Origin: Paractinoplanes durhamensis
GTDB taxonomy: Bacteria > Actinomycetota > Actinomycetes > Mycobacteriales > Micromonosporaceae
Direction of reading: 5' to 3'
Assembly (NCBI RefSeq): GCF_016862175.1
Contig: NZ_BOML01000057.1
Span: 124,001 to 188,000, forward strand
Length of the DNA stretch: 64,000 bases
This document shows positions 33,640-41,704 of the stretch, piece after piece. The notes under the pieces were generated by a model. The model did not search any database and was not told the origin of the DNA. It saw nothing but the letters and a program-made list of their open reading frames with translations. Within the stretch, counting starts at the first letter, position 1. Each line of letters begins with the position of its first letter. The translations under genes and the position numbers were made by a program.

Positions 33640-35690
33640 TGCCCACCCCCGGTCCAGACCTTGCCGACCTTGTCGAACTCCCGGCGGGTGCCGTGCAGCA
33701 GGTGCGGCTGGCGAATGACGCCGCCGTCGGCGGCGGCGAGAAAAGCGGCGGAGAGTACGACGTTGCGGATGTTGCCGCCGGCCAGCGGGAACGCGCGGGC
33801 CAGCTGGGCGATGTCCACGTCGTCGCCGATCGGCGCGCGACCCGGCAGGTGCGCACGCCAGATCCGCCGCCGGTCGGCCTCCTCCGGAAACGGGAACTCG
33901 ACGAGGAAGCGCAGCCGGCGGGTGAACGCGTCGTCGAGGTTCTGCCGCAGGTTGGTGGCCAGGAGCACGACGCCGGTGTGCCGTTCGATGCGCTGCAGCA
34001 GGTAGCCGGTCTCGATGTTGGCGTACCGGTCGTGCGCGTCGGAGACCTCGGTGCGCTTGCCGAACAGCGCGTCGGCCTCGTCGAAGAACAGCACGGCATT
34101 GCTGGCGGCCGCCTCGTCGAACACCCGGGCCAGGTTCTTCTCGGTCTCGCCGATGTACTTGCTGACCACCGCGGACAGGTCGACGGCGAACAGGTCCAGG
34201 CCGACCGCCCCGGCGACCACCTCGGCCGCGAGCGTCTTGCCGGTGCCGGGCGAACCGCTGAACAGCGCGGTCAGGCCACTGCGGCGCCCGAAACCCCAGC
34301 CGTCGTGGACGAGCCCGGCCAGCCGCACCTGGTCGCACAACTCGCGCAGCTGGTCGACCAGGTCGGCCGGAAGAATCAGATCGGACCAGGACCGCTCGGG
34401 TTCGATCTCGGTAGCAAGCAGGCCCAGCCGGCCGCGGGTCTGGGTGCGGCAGGCCTCGACCACGTCGGCGATCTCGGGCCGGCCGGCTCCGCGGGCGGCG
34501 GCCAGCGCCGCGGCCGTGTCGGCGGCCATCGCGATCCGCTCGCGGCTGATCGCGTAGCGGGCCGCCAGCGGGCGGGCCAGGGCCGGGCCGAGCCGTTCCC
34601 GCCAGGCCTCGACCGCCCGGTCGCCGGTCGGCGGGTGGACCCGCAGAGCGACCACCACCGCGCCGGCGAACGTCTCGGCCCGCACCCACGGCTCGGCGGT
34701 GACGAGCACGACCAGCCAGCCGAAGTCGGCGATCCCGGCGGCCAGGGCGCGCAGCGTCGCCTCGCCGAGCCGGTCGGCGTCCCGGACCACCAGGGCCGCC
34801 TGCTGCAGCAGGCAGTCGCGGGCGGCCAGCCGGACGAGCTCGGCGGCCGGTTCGGCGCCGGCGTCGAGCACCAGGACGGGCACCCCGGCGCGGGCGCACA
34901 CGGCGGCTGCCGACTCCACCCCGCCCGGCCCGGCCAGGCCCACCACCAGGGCGCGGGTCTCGGCCGGGTCGCCGAGCCGGCGGCGCACCAGGCGTTCCAG
35001 GCCGGCGTCGTCCTCCTCGCCGGCCGCCGGCACGATCAGCGGGCGGGCCACCCCGACCAGGCGCGGGTCGATCGTGGAGTCACCGACCAGCAGCGCCCGG
35101 ATGCGGGGGTCGAGCCGGAGGAAGCGGGCCAGGCCGCTGGAGCCGGACGGGTTCTGGTTGTCGTCGACGATCTCGACGAGGCCGGCCCGGCGCAGGGCGG
35201 CGGTGTCCTCGAAGGTGGCGCGCCGGTGCCAGCGCTCGGCCTCGCTGTCGCATTGGAGGTCGAGGCAGAGGTCGATGCTGGGCAGCCGCCGGGTGAGGTC
35301 GTCCTGCAGGTAGGCGTAGATCCGGTCGTAGTCGCGGCGCAGCTCCGGGGCGAGGCAGATGACCAGGACCGTCCGTTCGAACTCGTCGAGGCCGAAGAGC
35401 CTGGTCAGGGTGGGCAGGCCGAGCACGATGCCGTGCCGGGCCGAGGCCTCGGTGCGGGCGGCGATCTCGGCGGCCACGGCGTCCGCCTCGCCGGAGAACG
35501 GGGTGCGGTGCGGCGGAGCGCCGAGGGCATCCTCGACCTCCTCGCGGGTCACATAGACATTGCGCGCGAACTGCGTCCGCTCCCCCTCCGGCGGAAACCC
35601 GCTCAGCCGCTCCCGGATCAACAGATTCAGCCGGCGCAGCTCATCCGTCAAAAAGGCAACATCGCTCGGGTACGGGTGGATGGCGCTCAT
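33636..35690 (-). CDS. eCIS AAA+ ATPase (Afp15/Pvc15-like)
   Basis: 684 aa. The N-terminal 430 residues include a degenerate NTPase-like region without a P-loop. The C-terminal AAA+ module has Walker A FSGSPGTGKTLAAEV (about 474-488), pore-loop-like VSKYIGETEKNLARVFDEA, Walker B AVLFFDEADALFGKRT, sensor LLATNLRQNLDDAF and Arg finger TRRLRFLVEFPFP. This FtsH/VCP-like ATPase is a hallmark of eCIS clusters, absent from phages, and is needed for particle assembly or cargo handling in characterised systems. ATGA overlaps at both ends. Confidence 0.93.
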   Translation of the reverse strand: MSAIHPYPSDVAFLTDELRRLNLLIRERLSGFPPEGERTQFARNVYVTREEVEDALGAPPHRTPFSGEADAVAAEIAARTEASARHGIVLGLPTLTRLFGLDEFERTVLVICLAPELRRDYDRIYAYLQDDLTRRLPSIDLCLDLQCDSEAERWHRRATFEDTAALRRAGLVEIVDDNQNPSGSSGLARFLRLDPRIRALLVGDSTIDPRLVGVARPLIVPAAGEEDDAGLERLVRRRLGDPAETRALVVGLAGPGGVESAAAVCARAGVPVLVLDAGAEPAAELVRLAARDCLLQQAALVVRDADRLGEATLRALAAGIADFGWLVVLVTAEPWVRAETFAGAVVVALRVHPPTGDRAVEAWRERLGPALARPLAARYAISRERIAMAADTAAALAAARGAGRPEIADVVEACRTQTRGRLGLLATEIEPERSWSDLILPADLVDQLRELCDQVRLAGLVHDGWGFGRRSGLTALFSGSPGTGKTLAAEVVAGAVGLDLFAVDLSAVVSKYIGETEKNLARVFDEAAASNAVLFFDEADALFGKRTEVSDAHDRYANIETGYLLQRIERHTGVVLLATNLRQNLDDAFTRRLRFLVEFPFPEEADRRRIWRAHLPGRAPIGDDVDIAQLARAFPLAGGNIRNVVLSAAFLAAADGGVIRQPHLLHGTRREFDKVGKVWTGGGQ

Positions 35691-36532
35691 GCCGTCACCT
35701 CGAACGGGAACAGCCGCCGGAACAGGTGCGACACGTCCACCCGGAGGTCGTAGAACCCGGCTTCGAGGTCGTCCGGGACGGTGGCGGTGAACGTCTCGCC
35801 GCCGGTCAGGACCGTGCCGTCCAGCAGCGGGACGCCGGCCATCTCCACCCGGGCGCGATGGCCGGCGAGGTGCCGGCCGGTGAAGGTGATCGTGGTGCCC
35901 GGCGGGCCGGCGGCCGGGCCGGCGTCGTCCACGATCGGCGGGCCGGCGAACTGGATGACACCCGGCACGCCGACCTGGCGGACCCGCTGCGGCACGGCGG
36001 TGTCGTCGTCCGGCCGGGCGTCCAGCTGGATCGTGCTGACCTGGTAGAGCACCGACAGCCGGTACGGCTTGGTGAAGGTGCTCCACAGCTGGCCGATCTG
36101 CTCGGGGTCGAGCGTGCCCAGGGTGACGCGCAGTTCCTCGCGGGCGGTGATCAGGCCGGCGTCGAGGTAGACCGGCGGGACCACGGCGAAGTCGTGGAAC
36201 ACCCGCATGGCCTCGCCGAGGATCTGCTGTGCGGTGGCGTTGCCGGTCTGGGTGTCGTTGGGGGCGTAGGCGGTCATCAGGTAGTGCGCGGTGAGCGACA
36301 GCGGCGGCGGGATCAGGACGGGCGGGTTGCCGGGCCGGACCGACGGTTCGGCGTTGCGCAGGAACGGGTTCTCCTGGACCCGGTAGAGGAAGAGGTTGAT
36401 CCGCCGGTCGCTGCTGGCCGCCTCGTCCGGCGACAGCACGGTGACCCCGACGGTGAGGCCGAGCTCGAGCTCACCGATCAGCATGTTGCGCAGCGAGGAG
36501 CTGACCATCCCCAGCGCGGTGGAGGCACTCAT
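35687..36532 (-). CDS. DUF4255 protein (Pvc16-type tail terminator/cap)
   Basis: 281 aa. The first 190 residues match DUF4255/Pvc16_N: LGMVSSSLRNMLIGELELG, INLFLYRVQENPFLRN and LTAHYLMTAYAPNDTQTGNA. This domain caps the tube and sheath. The last 85 residues are an added Ig/IPT-like domain (GPPGTTITFTGRHLAGHRA) not needed for cap function in shorter homologues, so the particle's distal end may be decorated. ATGA overlap upstream and downstream. Confidence 0.88.
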   Translation of the reverse strand: MSASTALGMVSSSLRNMLIGELELGLTVGVTVLSPDEAASSDRRINLFLYRVQENPFLRNAEPSVRPGNPPVLIPPPLSLTAHYLMTAYAPNDTQTGNATAQQILGEAMRVFHDFAVVPPVYLDAGLITAREELRVTLGTLDPEQIGQLWSTFTKPYRLSVLYQVSTIQLDARPDDDTAVPQRVRQVGVPGVIQFAGPPIVDDAGPAAGPPGTTITFTGRHLAGHRARVEMAGVPLLDGTVLTGGETFTATVPDDLEAGFYDLRVDVSHLFRRLFPFEVTA

Positions 36533-37650
36533 CGCACCAGCCCCATCCGGACCCGCCGGAGCCACCGTCGTTCGGCGAACTGCACGGCCGCATCCGGCCC
36601 CGCCCACCGGACCGGCGGCGGCAGGACCGCCGGGCTGCCGTTCCCGGCGGGCGGCACCGCATCAGCCGAGTTCGCCTCGGGCTTCGCTCGTACGGCCGGT
36701 GCCGGGCCCGGCATCGTGGCTGCGGCGGCCTCGGTGGACCGGGTCGCTCCGGGGGCGGCGGGTGCGGCGGGCGGCGACGGCGTCTCGACGATGCCGGTGC
36801 GCTCGGGCACTGCCTGGGCGCGGACGACCGGTCGCGGGCGCCGATCGGAGCCGTTCGCGACAGCCGGTATCGCACGCTCGGGATCAGCGCGGATGGCCAT
36901 CTCGAACGGGCCGCTGGGCGGCATGGCCGATTCCGGCGGCACGGCGGCGGCCGGCTGAGGATCCGCTGGTACGCGGTGGGCGGCGAGCGGGCGACGCGGC
37001 GACTCCGGCGCGCGGGCCGGACGTTCCGGCGCGCGGCTCGGGGCCGGCTCCCGGACCGGATCGTCGGTGGCCGGTAGTGACGGCACGTGGCTCGGCGGCC
37101 GGTCCGGCACACGCGGCGCGGCGACGGCTTCGGCGACCGGCACACGCTCCGGCTGCCCTTCGCCCGGACGGACGTCCTGCGGCGCCGCGCCATGATTGGT
37201 CGCGGGCGGCCGAGACCTCTCGCGGCGATCGCCGGGCGGCTGCGGTTCGGTCACTCCGGGAACCCGCACGCTGACCGGGGCGACCGGCCGATCCGGCGCC
37301 GTCACGAACGACGTCGACGGCGGCGTCTCGGACGACCCGGCCGCGACCGGCTCCGGCATCTCGCCCGAGGACTTCGGCAGCGTCCGAGCGGACTTCGGCA
37401 GCGTCCGAGCGGGCTTCGGCAACTCGGCCGGTGGATTCGGTGGTTCCGGTGGCCGGCCGAGGAACGGTTCGGGCGGGTCGTCGGTGGGGGCGGCCCACGG
37501 CGTACGCGCCGAAATCGGTTTTGCCGGCATCAAGCGCGGGGTCAGCGCCGGGCCGGTGGAGAGGCCCAGCAGCCGTTCGAGGGTGGACCGGTGCTCGAAC
37601 GCCCGGGTCTCGCCGGCCAGCACCCGCCGCAGGTAGCCGTCAGGCGCCAT
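36529..37650 (-). CDS. proline-rich disordered eCIS protein (373 aa)
   Basis: A conserved-looking N-terminal segment (GYLRRVLAGETRAFEHRSTLERLLGL) and a C-terminal WAGPDAAVQFAERRWLRRVRMGLVR flank about 320 residues dominated by Pro, Ala, Arg, Glu and Ser. A 21-bp repeat near 37380-37410 encodes ARTLPKS twice. No fold is predicted for the middle. It overlaps the gp28-like gene by 11 bp and the cap gene by 4. It could act as a flexible linker, membrane tether or stand-in for a tape measure, none of which can be shown from sequence. Confidence 0.7.
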   Translation of the reverse strand: MAPDGYLRRVLAGETRAFEHRSTLERLLGLSTGPALTPRLMPAKPISARTPWAAPTDDPPEPFLGRPPEPPNPPAELPKPARTLPKSARTLPKSSGEMPEPVAAGSSETPPSTSFVTAPDRPVAPVSVRVPGVTEPQPPGDRRERSRPPATNHGAAPQDVRPGEGQPERVPVAEAVAAPRVPDRPPSHVPSLPATDDPVREPAPSRAPERPARAPESPRRPLAAHRVPADPQPAAAVPPESAMPPSGPFEMAIRADPERAIPAVANGSDRRPRPVVRAQAVPERTGIVETPSPPAAPAAPGATRSTEAAAATMPGPAPAVRAKPEANSADAVPPAGNGSPAVLPPPVRWAGPDAAVQFAERRWLRRVRMGLVR

Positions 37651-38500
37651 CGTTCAGCCGCTCCAGCTCGCCGGCCAGCACGTCCAGGTAGGTCTCGCGG
37701 CGATCGCGGGGCATCCCCATGATCTCGGCCTCGCTCCAGTGGTAGTGCGACGCCAGCTGGTGCACCTCGCGGTACAGGGTGGAGACGTTCGTGCGCAGTT
37801 CGCCGAACACGTACTGATGGATGTCGAAGGTGACGGTGAAGGTGCGCCCGCACTCGGGGCACGGCGTGTCCACCTCGCGGTCGACCGCGGGCGCCAGCCG
37901 TTCCATCTCGCTCTCGATGCGCCACCGGTCGTCGGCCGGGAGATCGGCCACCACCTCCGGACCGGGGTCGGCCACCTCGCCGATCCGGCCGATGCAGCGC
38001 GCCAGCAGCAGCGTCGCCGCACTCCCGGGGTCGCGCACCGCGAGCGGCCCCAACTCCTCCGCGTCCCCGCCGGTCGGCAGCCGGAACCGCACCACCGACG
38101 ACCCCGGCAGCGGCAGCTCGTACCAGGGCCGCGGATCGGGTGCGGTCCGAACCGGCACATCCCCGGCCGAGAACTCGAGCGTCACCCGCTTGCCGCAGGA
38201 CGGCCACGGGCACATCAGATCGCCGCGGACGAGGTCGCCGAAGGTCGCGCGCCGCAGTTGCAGCAGCAGCCATTCCCGGTCGCCGACCAGCAGTTCGCGC
38301 ACCACCGCGGGCGGCACCGGCTGCAGGTCGCCGAGCCGGTGCAGGCAGCGGGCCAGCACCTCGGTGACCGCCCGCGGCGTCGCGGCCGCCGCCACGCCGG
38401 TCAGCGCCTCCTCGTCGCGGCCGGTGAGGACGCCGAGCTCGGCCGCACGATGCAGCCGCCCGCCGTCGTCCCACCAACCACCCGGCAGTGTCACGCGCAT
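37640..38500 (-). CDS. T4 baseplate hub chaperone-like protein with zinc-ribbon Cys pairs
   Basis: 286 aa. Two Cys pairs, LMCPWPSCGKRVTLEF (residues 95-110) and DTPCPECGRTFTVTFD (residues 212-227), probably bind one zinc. The C-terminal ELRTNVSTLYREVHQLASHYHWSEAEIMGMP resembles the T4 gp26/gp28-type chaperone and mycobacteriophage tail-assembly chaperone helices. In eCIS clusters this gene typically follows the tube gene. The start lacks an obvious strong ribosome site and lies 10 bp after the tube stop. Confidence 0.75.
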   Translation of the reverse strand: MRVTLPGGWWDDGGRLHRAAELGVLTGRDEEALTGVAAAATPRAVTEVLARCLHRLGDLQPVPPAVVRELLVGDREWLLLQLRRATFGDLVRGDLMCPWPSCGKRVTLEFSAGDVPVRTAPDPRPWYELPLPGSSVVRFRLPTGGDAEELGPLAVRDPGSAATLLLARCIGRIGEVADPGPEVVADLPADDRWRIESEMERLAPAVDREVDTPCPECGRTFTVTFDIHQYVFGELRTNVSTLYREVHQLASHYHWSEAEIMGMPRDRRETYLDVLAGELERLNDGA

Positions 38501-38510
38501 CCGGTGCCGC

Positions 38511-39014
38511 CTACGTCGTCTCGCGCGGCTCGACGACGGACAGGTCCCGGACCCATCCCTCGTTCTCCAGCTTGATGGAGGTGATCATGACGGCGTTGGC
38601 GGCCGCGTCGAGCTGCGGCAGCGCGGTGTACTCCGACACCCAGCAGCGGAACACGTTGTAGGCCAGCACCTTCGACCCCTGCTGGTTGAAGACCTCGATG
38701 GTGATGTCCTTGCGGAATCCGGCCAGCGACATGGTCGCTTCGGCGGCGAAGTTGTTCACCTTGTTGGCCCACTCCTCGAACGCGGTGTCGTGGGTGACGC
38801 CGGCTTCGAGGGTGACCGGGTCGTACTTGCTCTTGCCGGGAAGCTGGTGCGGCCCGCTCGAGTCGCCCCCCTCATACCACGGGGTCACCTCGGTGGTCCG
38901 TTTGAGCGCGCTGCACTTGTTGAGCGCGGCGATGTAGTGCCCGTCCCACTTCACCTTGAACTTGAAGCCCAGGTATGGGTCGAACCGGTTGGCGTTGACC
39001 GTGAACCGCGCCAT
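38511..39014 (-). CDS. inner tube protein (gp19/Hcp-like)
   Basis: 167 aa from ATG at 39014, with GGAGGGGAGGG upstream. It shows the T4 gp19/Afp1 tube signature: NRFDPYLGFKFKVKWDGHYIAA, TEVTPWYEGGDSSGPHQLPG, VTLEAGVTHDTAFEEW and ITIEVFNQQGSKVLAYNVFRC. Subunits stack as hexameric rings forming the channel inside the sheath. Only one tube gene is present, whereas Afp and PVC have two. Confidence 0.95.
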   Translation of the reverse strand: MARFTVNANRFDPYLGFKFKVKWDGHYIAALNKCSALKRTTEVTPWYEGGDSSGPHQLPGKSKYDPVTLEAGVTHDTAFEEWANKVNNFAAEATMSLAGFRKDITIEVFNQQGSKVLAYNVFRCWVSEYTALPQLDAAANAVMITSIKLENEGWVRDLSVVEPRETT

Positions 39015-39040
39015 CGGCGAGGCCCTCCCCTCCAAAGGAA

Positions 39041-40978
39041 CTACTGGCCGGACTGGCCCGCCTGCTGGCTGATCTGCACGACGACGAACTCCGCGGGCTT
39101 GAGCGGCGCGAAGCCGACCAGGATGTTGACGATGCCGAGGTCGATGTCGGCCTGGGTGGTGGTCTCGGCGTCGCACTTGACGAAGAACCCCTGGCTCGGG
39201 GTGCTTCCGGCGAACGCTCCGCGGCGGAACAGGGTGGTCATGAACGACCCGATGTTGAGGCGCAGCTGCGACCACAGCGTCTCGTCGTTCGGCTCGAAGA
39301 CCGCCCACTGGATGCCCTGGTAGATGCTGACCCGCAGCATGATCGCGGTGCGCCGGACCGGCACGTACGTCCACTGCGGGTCGGAGGTGATGGTCCGGGC
39401 GCCGAACGCCACGATGCCGGCGCCGGTGAACCGCCGGATGACGTCGACCCCGGCCGGGTTGAGCGTGCCGTGGTCGACGTCGCTGATCTCGGCCACCAGC
39501 CCCACCGCGTCGCGGATGCCGGCCTCGACCCCGGCCGGGGCCTTCCAGACACCCCGGGTGCCGTCGATCCGCGCGTACAGACCGGCGATGAACCCGGACG
39601 GCGGCACCGCCCGCACCTCGGCGGTCCGCCCGGTCGGGTCGAGCGTCCGGATCCACGGGAAGTAGAGGGCGCCGTACGAGTTGGCCGAGTTGAGCGACCG
39701 GCGGAAGGCGGCGGCCCGTTCGGCGGTGTCCTCGAGCTGCGACACCTCGCCGATGTAGAAGATGTCCTGCAGCGGGCGGCCGGCGCAGTAGTCGGTGCCG
39801 AAGTCCATCATCGTCGGGCTGGCCTCGCCGGGCACCGCGAGCAGGCTGACGTCGGTGATGGTGTCGAGCCGGTGGAAGGCGTCGCGGAAGGTGGTCTCGG
39901 TGATGTCGGCGTCCCCGTCGAAGCCGGCCACCACCGCGGTGACCGGCTTGGTGACGGCGGCGTCGCCGACCTGCACGATGTCGGTCCGGGCCGGGCGTCT
40001 CGGGGCCGTACCGCCCTCGGAGACGCCGCCGCGGCCCGGACCCAGTCGTAGCAGCCCGGTGGCGTCCGCCGTGACGCCCGGCTGCACCAGCACCGCGGAG
40101 GTCTCCGAGCTCGTGCCCGAGGTGAGCACGAGCCGCTGCTTGCCGTCGACGGTCTCGGGGGCGCAGGCGAAGTTCTGGAAGGTGTCCGTGATCGTCGAGG
40201 CCTTCAACGGGTGGAGTTCCTTCACGGCGTCGCGGATCGCGGTCGCCACCGCCCCGAGGTCGGTCGAGGCGGCGGCCGCGTCCGGGAGGCTGATCGCCTG
40301 GAAGCCGTCGCCGTCGAGGCCGATCTGCAGCGAGCGCGCGTCGCCGAGCGGCAGCTTCGGCGCGAGACCGCCGCGGTGCACGCCACGCTGCACGGTGTCG
40401 TTACTGCCCAGCACCTGCGCGACGATCAGCGCGGACCGCTGCTTGAGCACGTCGACGACGTAGTTGGGGGCGCCCTTGACGGTGCTCAGGTTGTCCCACA
40501 CCTCGACCGGCGCCACGTCCCGGAAGTCGGCGGGCAGCACGGACGGGTCGTCCTGCAGGCGCACGCTGATCCGGAAGAGGTTGCCCGGGTCCGTGCCGGC
40601 CTCCTCGATCTGCAGGTAGATCCGGTTGCCCCAGGCGCCCTTGCTGCGGGCGGTGAACTTGAAGCCGGCGACCTCCGCGCGGTTCTGCACGGTCACCTCG
40701 GCCGCCTTCGCGTCGGTCCGGGTGACCCGCACGATGTAGCACTGGCTGCCGCCGTTGTTGAAGAACTCGAAGACGCTCTGGGCCAGGTAGCTGTCGTCGA
40801 TGAAGGAGCCGAAGACCCGGACGAACTGCGTCCAGCTGGTGACCCGGACGGCGACGTCGTCCGGACCCTGCTCGGCGACCCCGACGAAGGCCGCGGTCGA
40901 GGTGCCGGCGACCGCGATGGGACGGTTCCCGCCGGCCGTCTCCTGGACGTAGACGCCGGGGTAGCTGACTGTGGCCAC
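39041..40978 (-). CDS. contractile sheath protein
   Basis: 645 aa, GTG start with GAGGAG eight bases before. The N-terminus (VSYPGVYVQETAGGNRPIAV, TAAFVGVAEQGP, NGGSQCYIVRV) and C-terminus (YVPVRRTAIMLRVSIYQGIQ, FEPNDETLWSQLRLNIGSFM, GFFVKCDAETT, GFAPLKPAEFVVVQISQ) are canonical sheath elements. The middle (about 180-380) is a variable surface domain. One sheath gene only, as is usual for actinobacterial eCIS. It is the first large structural gene of the operon. Confidence 0.96.
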   Translation of the reverse strand: MATVSYPGVYVQETAGGNRPIAVAGTSTAAFVGVAEQGPDDVAVRVTSWTQFVRVFGSFIDDSYLAQSVFEFFNNGGSQCYIVRVTRTDAKAAEVTVQNRAEVAGFKFTARSKGAWGNRIYLQIEEAGTDPGNLFRISVRLQDDPSVLPADFRDVAPVEVWDNLSTVKGAPNYVVDVLKQRSALIVAQVLGSNDTVQRGVHRGGLAPKLPLGDARSLQIGLDGDGFQAISLPDAAAASTDLGAVATAIRDAVKELHPLKASTITDTFQNFACAPETVDGKQRLVLTSGTSSETSAVLVQPGVTADATGLLRLGPGRGGVSEGGTAPRRPARTDIVQVGDAAVTKPVTAVVAGFDGDADITETTFRDAFHRLDTITDVSLLAVPGEASPTMMDFGTDYCAGRPLQDIFYIGEVSQLEDTAERAAAFRRSLNSANSYGALYFPWIRTLDPTGRTAEVRAVPPSGFIAGLYARIDGTRGVWKAPAGVEAGIRDAVGLVAEISDVDHGTLNPAGVDVIRRFTGAGIVAFGARTITSDPQWTYVPVRRTAIMLRVSIYQGIQWAVFEPNDETLWSQLRLNIGSFMTTLFRRGAFAGSTPSQGFFVKCDAETTTQADIDLGIVNILVGFAPLKPAEFVVVQISQQAGQSGQ

Positions 40979-40989
40979 GGTTCGCTCCT

Positions 40990-41238
40990 CTACTCGTCGT
41001 CGCCGGCTTTACGGCCGCGCGCCGCGCGGCCGCCCCGGGCCGCCGGCGCGCTCTTGCGCACCTCGGCCACCTCGACGAGCCCGCCGTTCCGGAGCCGCTC
41101 GACGGCGTCGTTGTCGTCGACCTCGACGTCCGGGATCTCCGCGGAGGTCTGGCCGGGTGACAGGCGCAGCGTCCGGCCGCTGGCCAGCGGCACGTGCAGC
41201 GGCCCGGCGGACTGCAGGTTGGTGATCGTGACCGGCAT
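40990..41238 (-). CDS. small protein preceding the sheath gene (82 aa)
   Basis: ATG at 41238 follows GAGGGAG at suitable distance, and the stop is 11 bp before the sheath start. The first 60 residues form beta strands and turns (VTITNLQSAGPLHVPLASGR, SPGQTSAEIPDVEVDDNDAV), ending in a basic, Ala/Arg-rich tail. It is the first gene of the 21-kb operon. No family known. It may be a sheath assembly factor or baseplate component. Confidence 0.7.
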   Translation of the reverse strand: MPVTITNLQSAGPLHVPLASGRTLRLSPGQTSAEIPDVEVDDNDAVERLRNGGLVEVAEVRKSAPAARGGRAARGRKAGDDE

Positions 41239-41431
41239 CTGGGTACTCCCTCGGCAGACAGCTCGCCACCCAGTGCACCCGCCGCGCCCCCGGTGCCGCA
41301 TCGGGGAACTCCCTGACCGTGCACCGTGCCCACCGGGCGTGTCCACGCGGTCCGCAACCTGGGTATCTCACCGAGGCCGGATCCGGCCGGGAGCGAGGAA
41401 CGTAAGGGAACACGGTGAGGAGGTCCGCGTC
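41239..41431. promoter_or_regulatory. divergent promoter region of the eCIS operon
   Basis: The 193 bp between the first eCIS gene and the divergent 90-aa gene must contain the eCIS promoter, because genes downstream overlap or are separated by at most about 26 bp. No clear -35/-10 pair or long palindrome was found by eye. Confidence 0.5.
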
Positions 41432-41704
41432 GTGGTCGACACCGTGTTCGTCTCCGCCGTCGTCGTCCTGCTGCTGCGGGAGGACACCACCGGCGCCCCG
41501 TGGGCCGGCACGCGCCGGCTGGCCGACGTGGTGCGGACGGCCGTCGCCGGTGAGCCGGGGGCCGACCGTGACCTGGCCGGCGCGATCCGGCGCCGGATGG
41601 AGGCCGATGCCGGGTTCCTCGCCGACGTGCGCGGCCTGGTGGTGGAGGCCTACGCCGACCCGTCGGTCGCGGCCCGGCTCCCCGACCCGTCCCCCCGGTT
41701 CTGA
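41432..41704 (+). CDS. small helical protein divergent from the eCIS operon (90 aa)
   Basis: GTG at 41432 lies eight bases after a strong GAGGAGG. The N-terminus VDTVFVSAVVVLLLRED is mildly hydrophobic and the rest is helical (ADVVRTAVAGEPGADRDLAG, IRRRMEADAGFLADVRGLVV). The 3' end overlaps the convergent LAL-regulator gene by 55 bp. No family recognised. Position suggests a link with eCIS control or assembly. Confidence 0.55.
   Translation: MVDTVFVSAVVVLLLREDTTGAPWAGTRRLADVVRTAVAGEPGADRDLAGAIRRRMEADAGFLADVRGLVVEAYADPSVAARLPDPSPRF

Noticed and set aside
20059..41238. Prophage or type VI secretion system
   Set aside because: Sheath, tube and baseplate genes are present, but no capsid, portal, terminase, integrase, lysis or TssJLM genes are found. 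The AAA+ and DUF4255 genes identify an eCIS.
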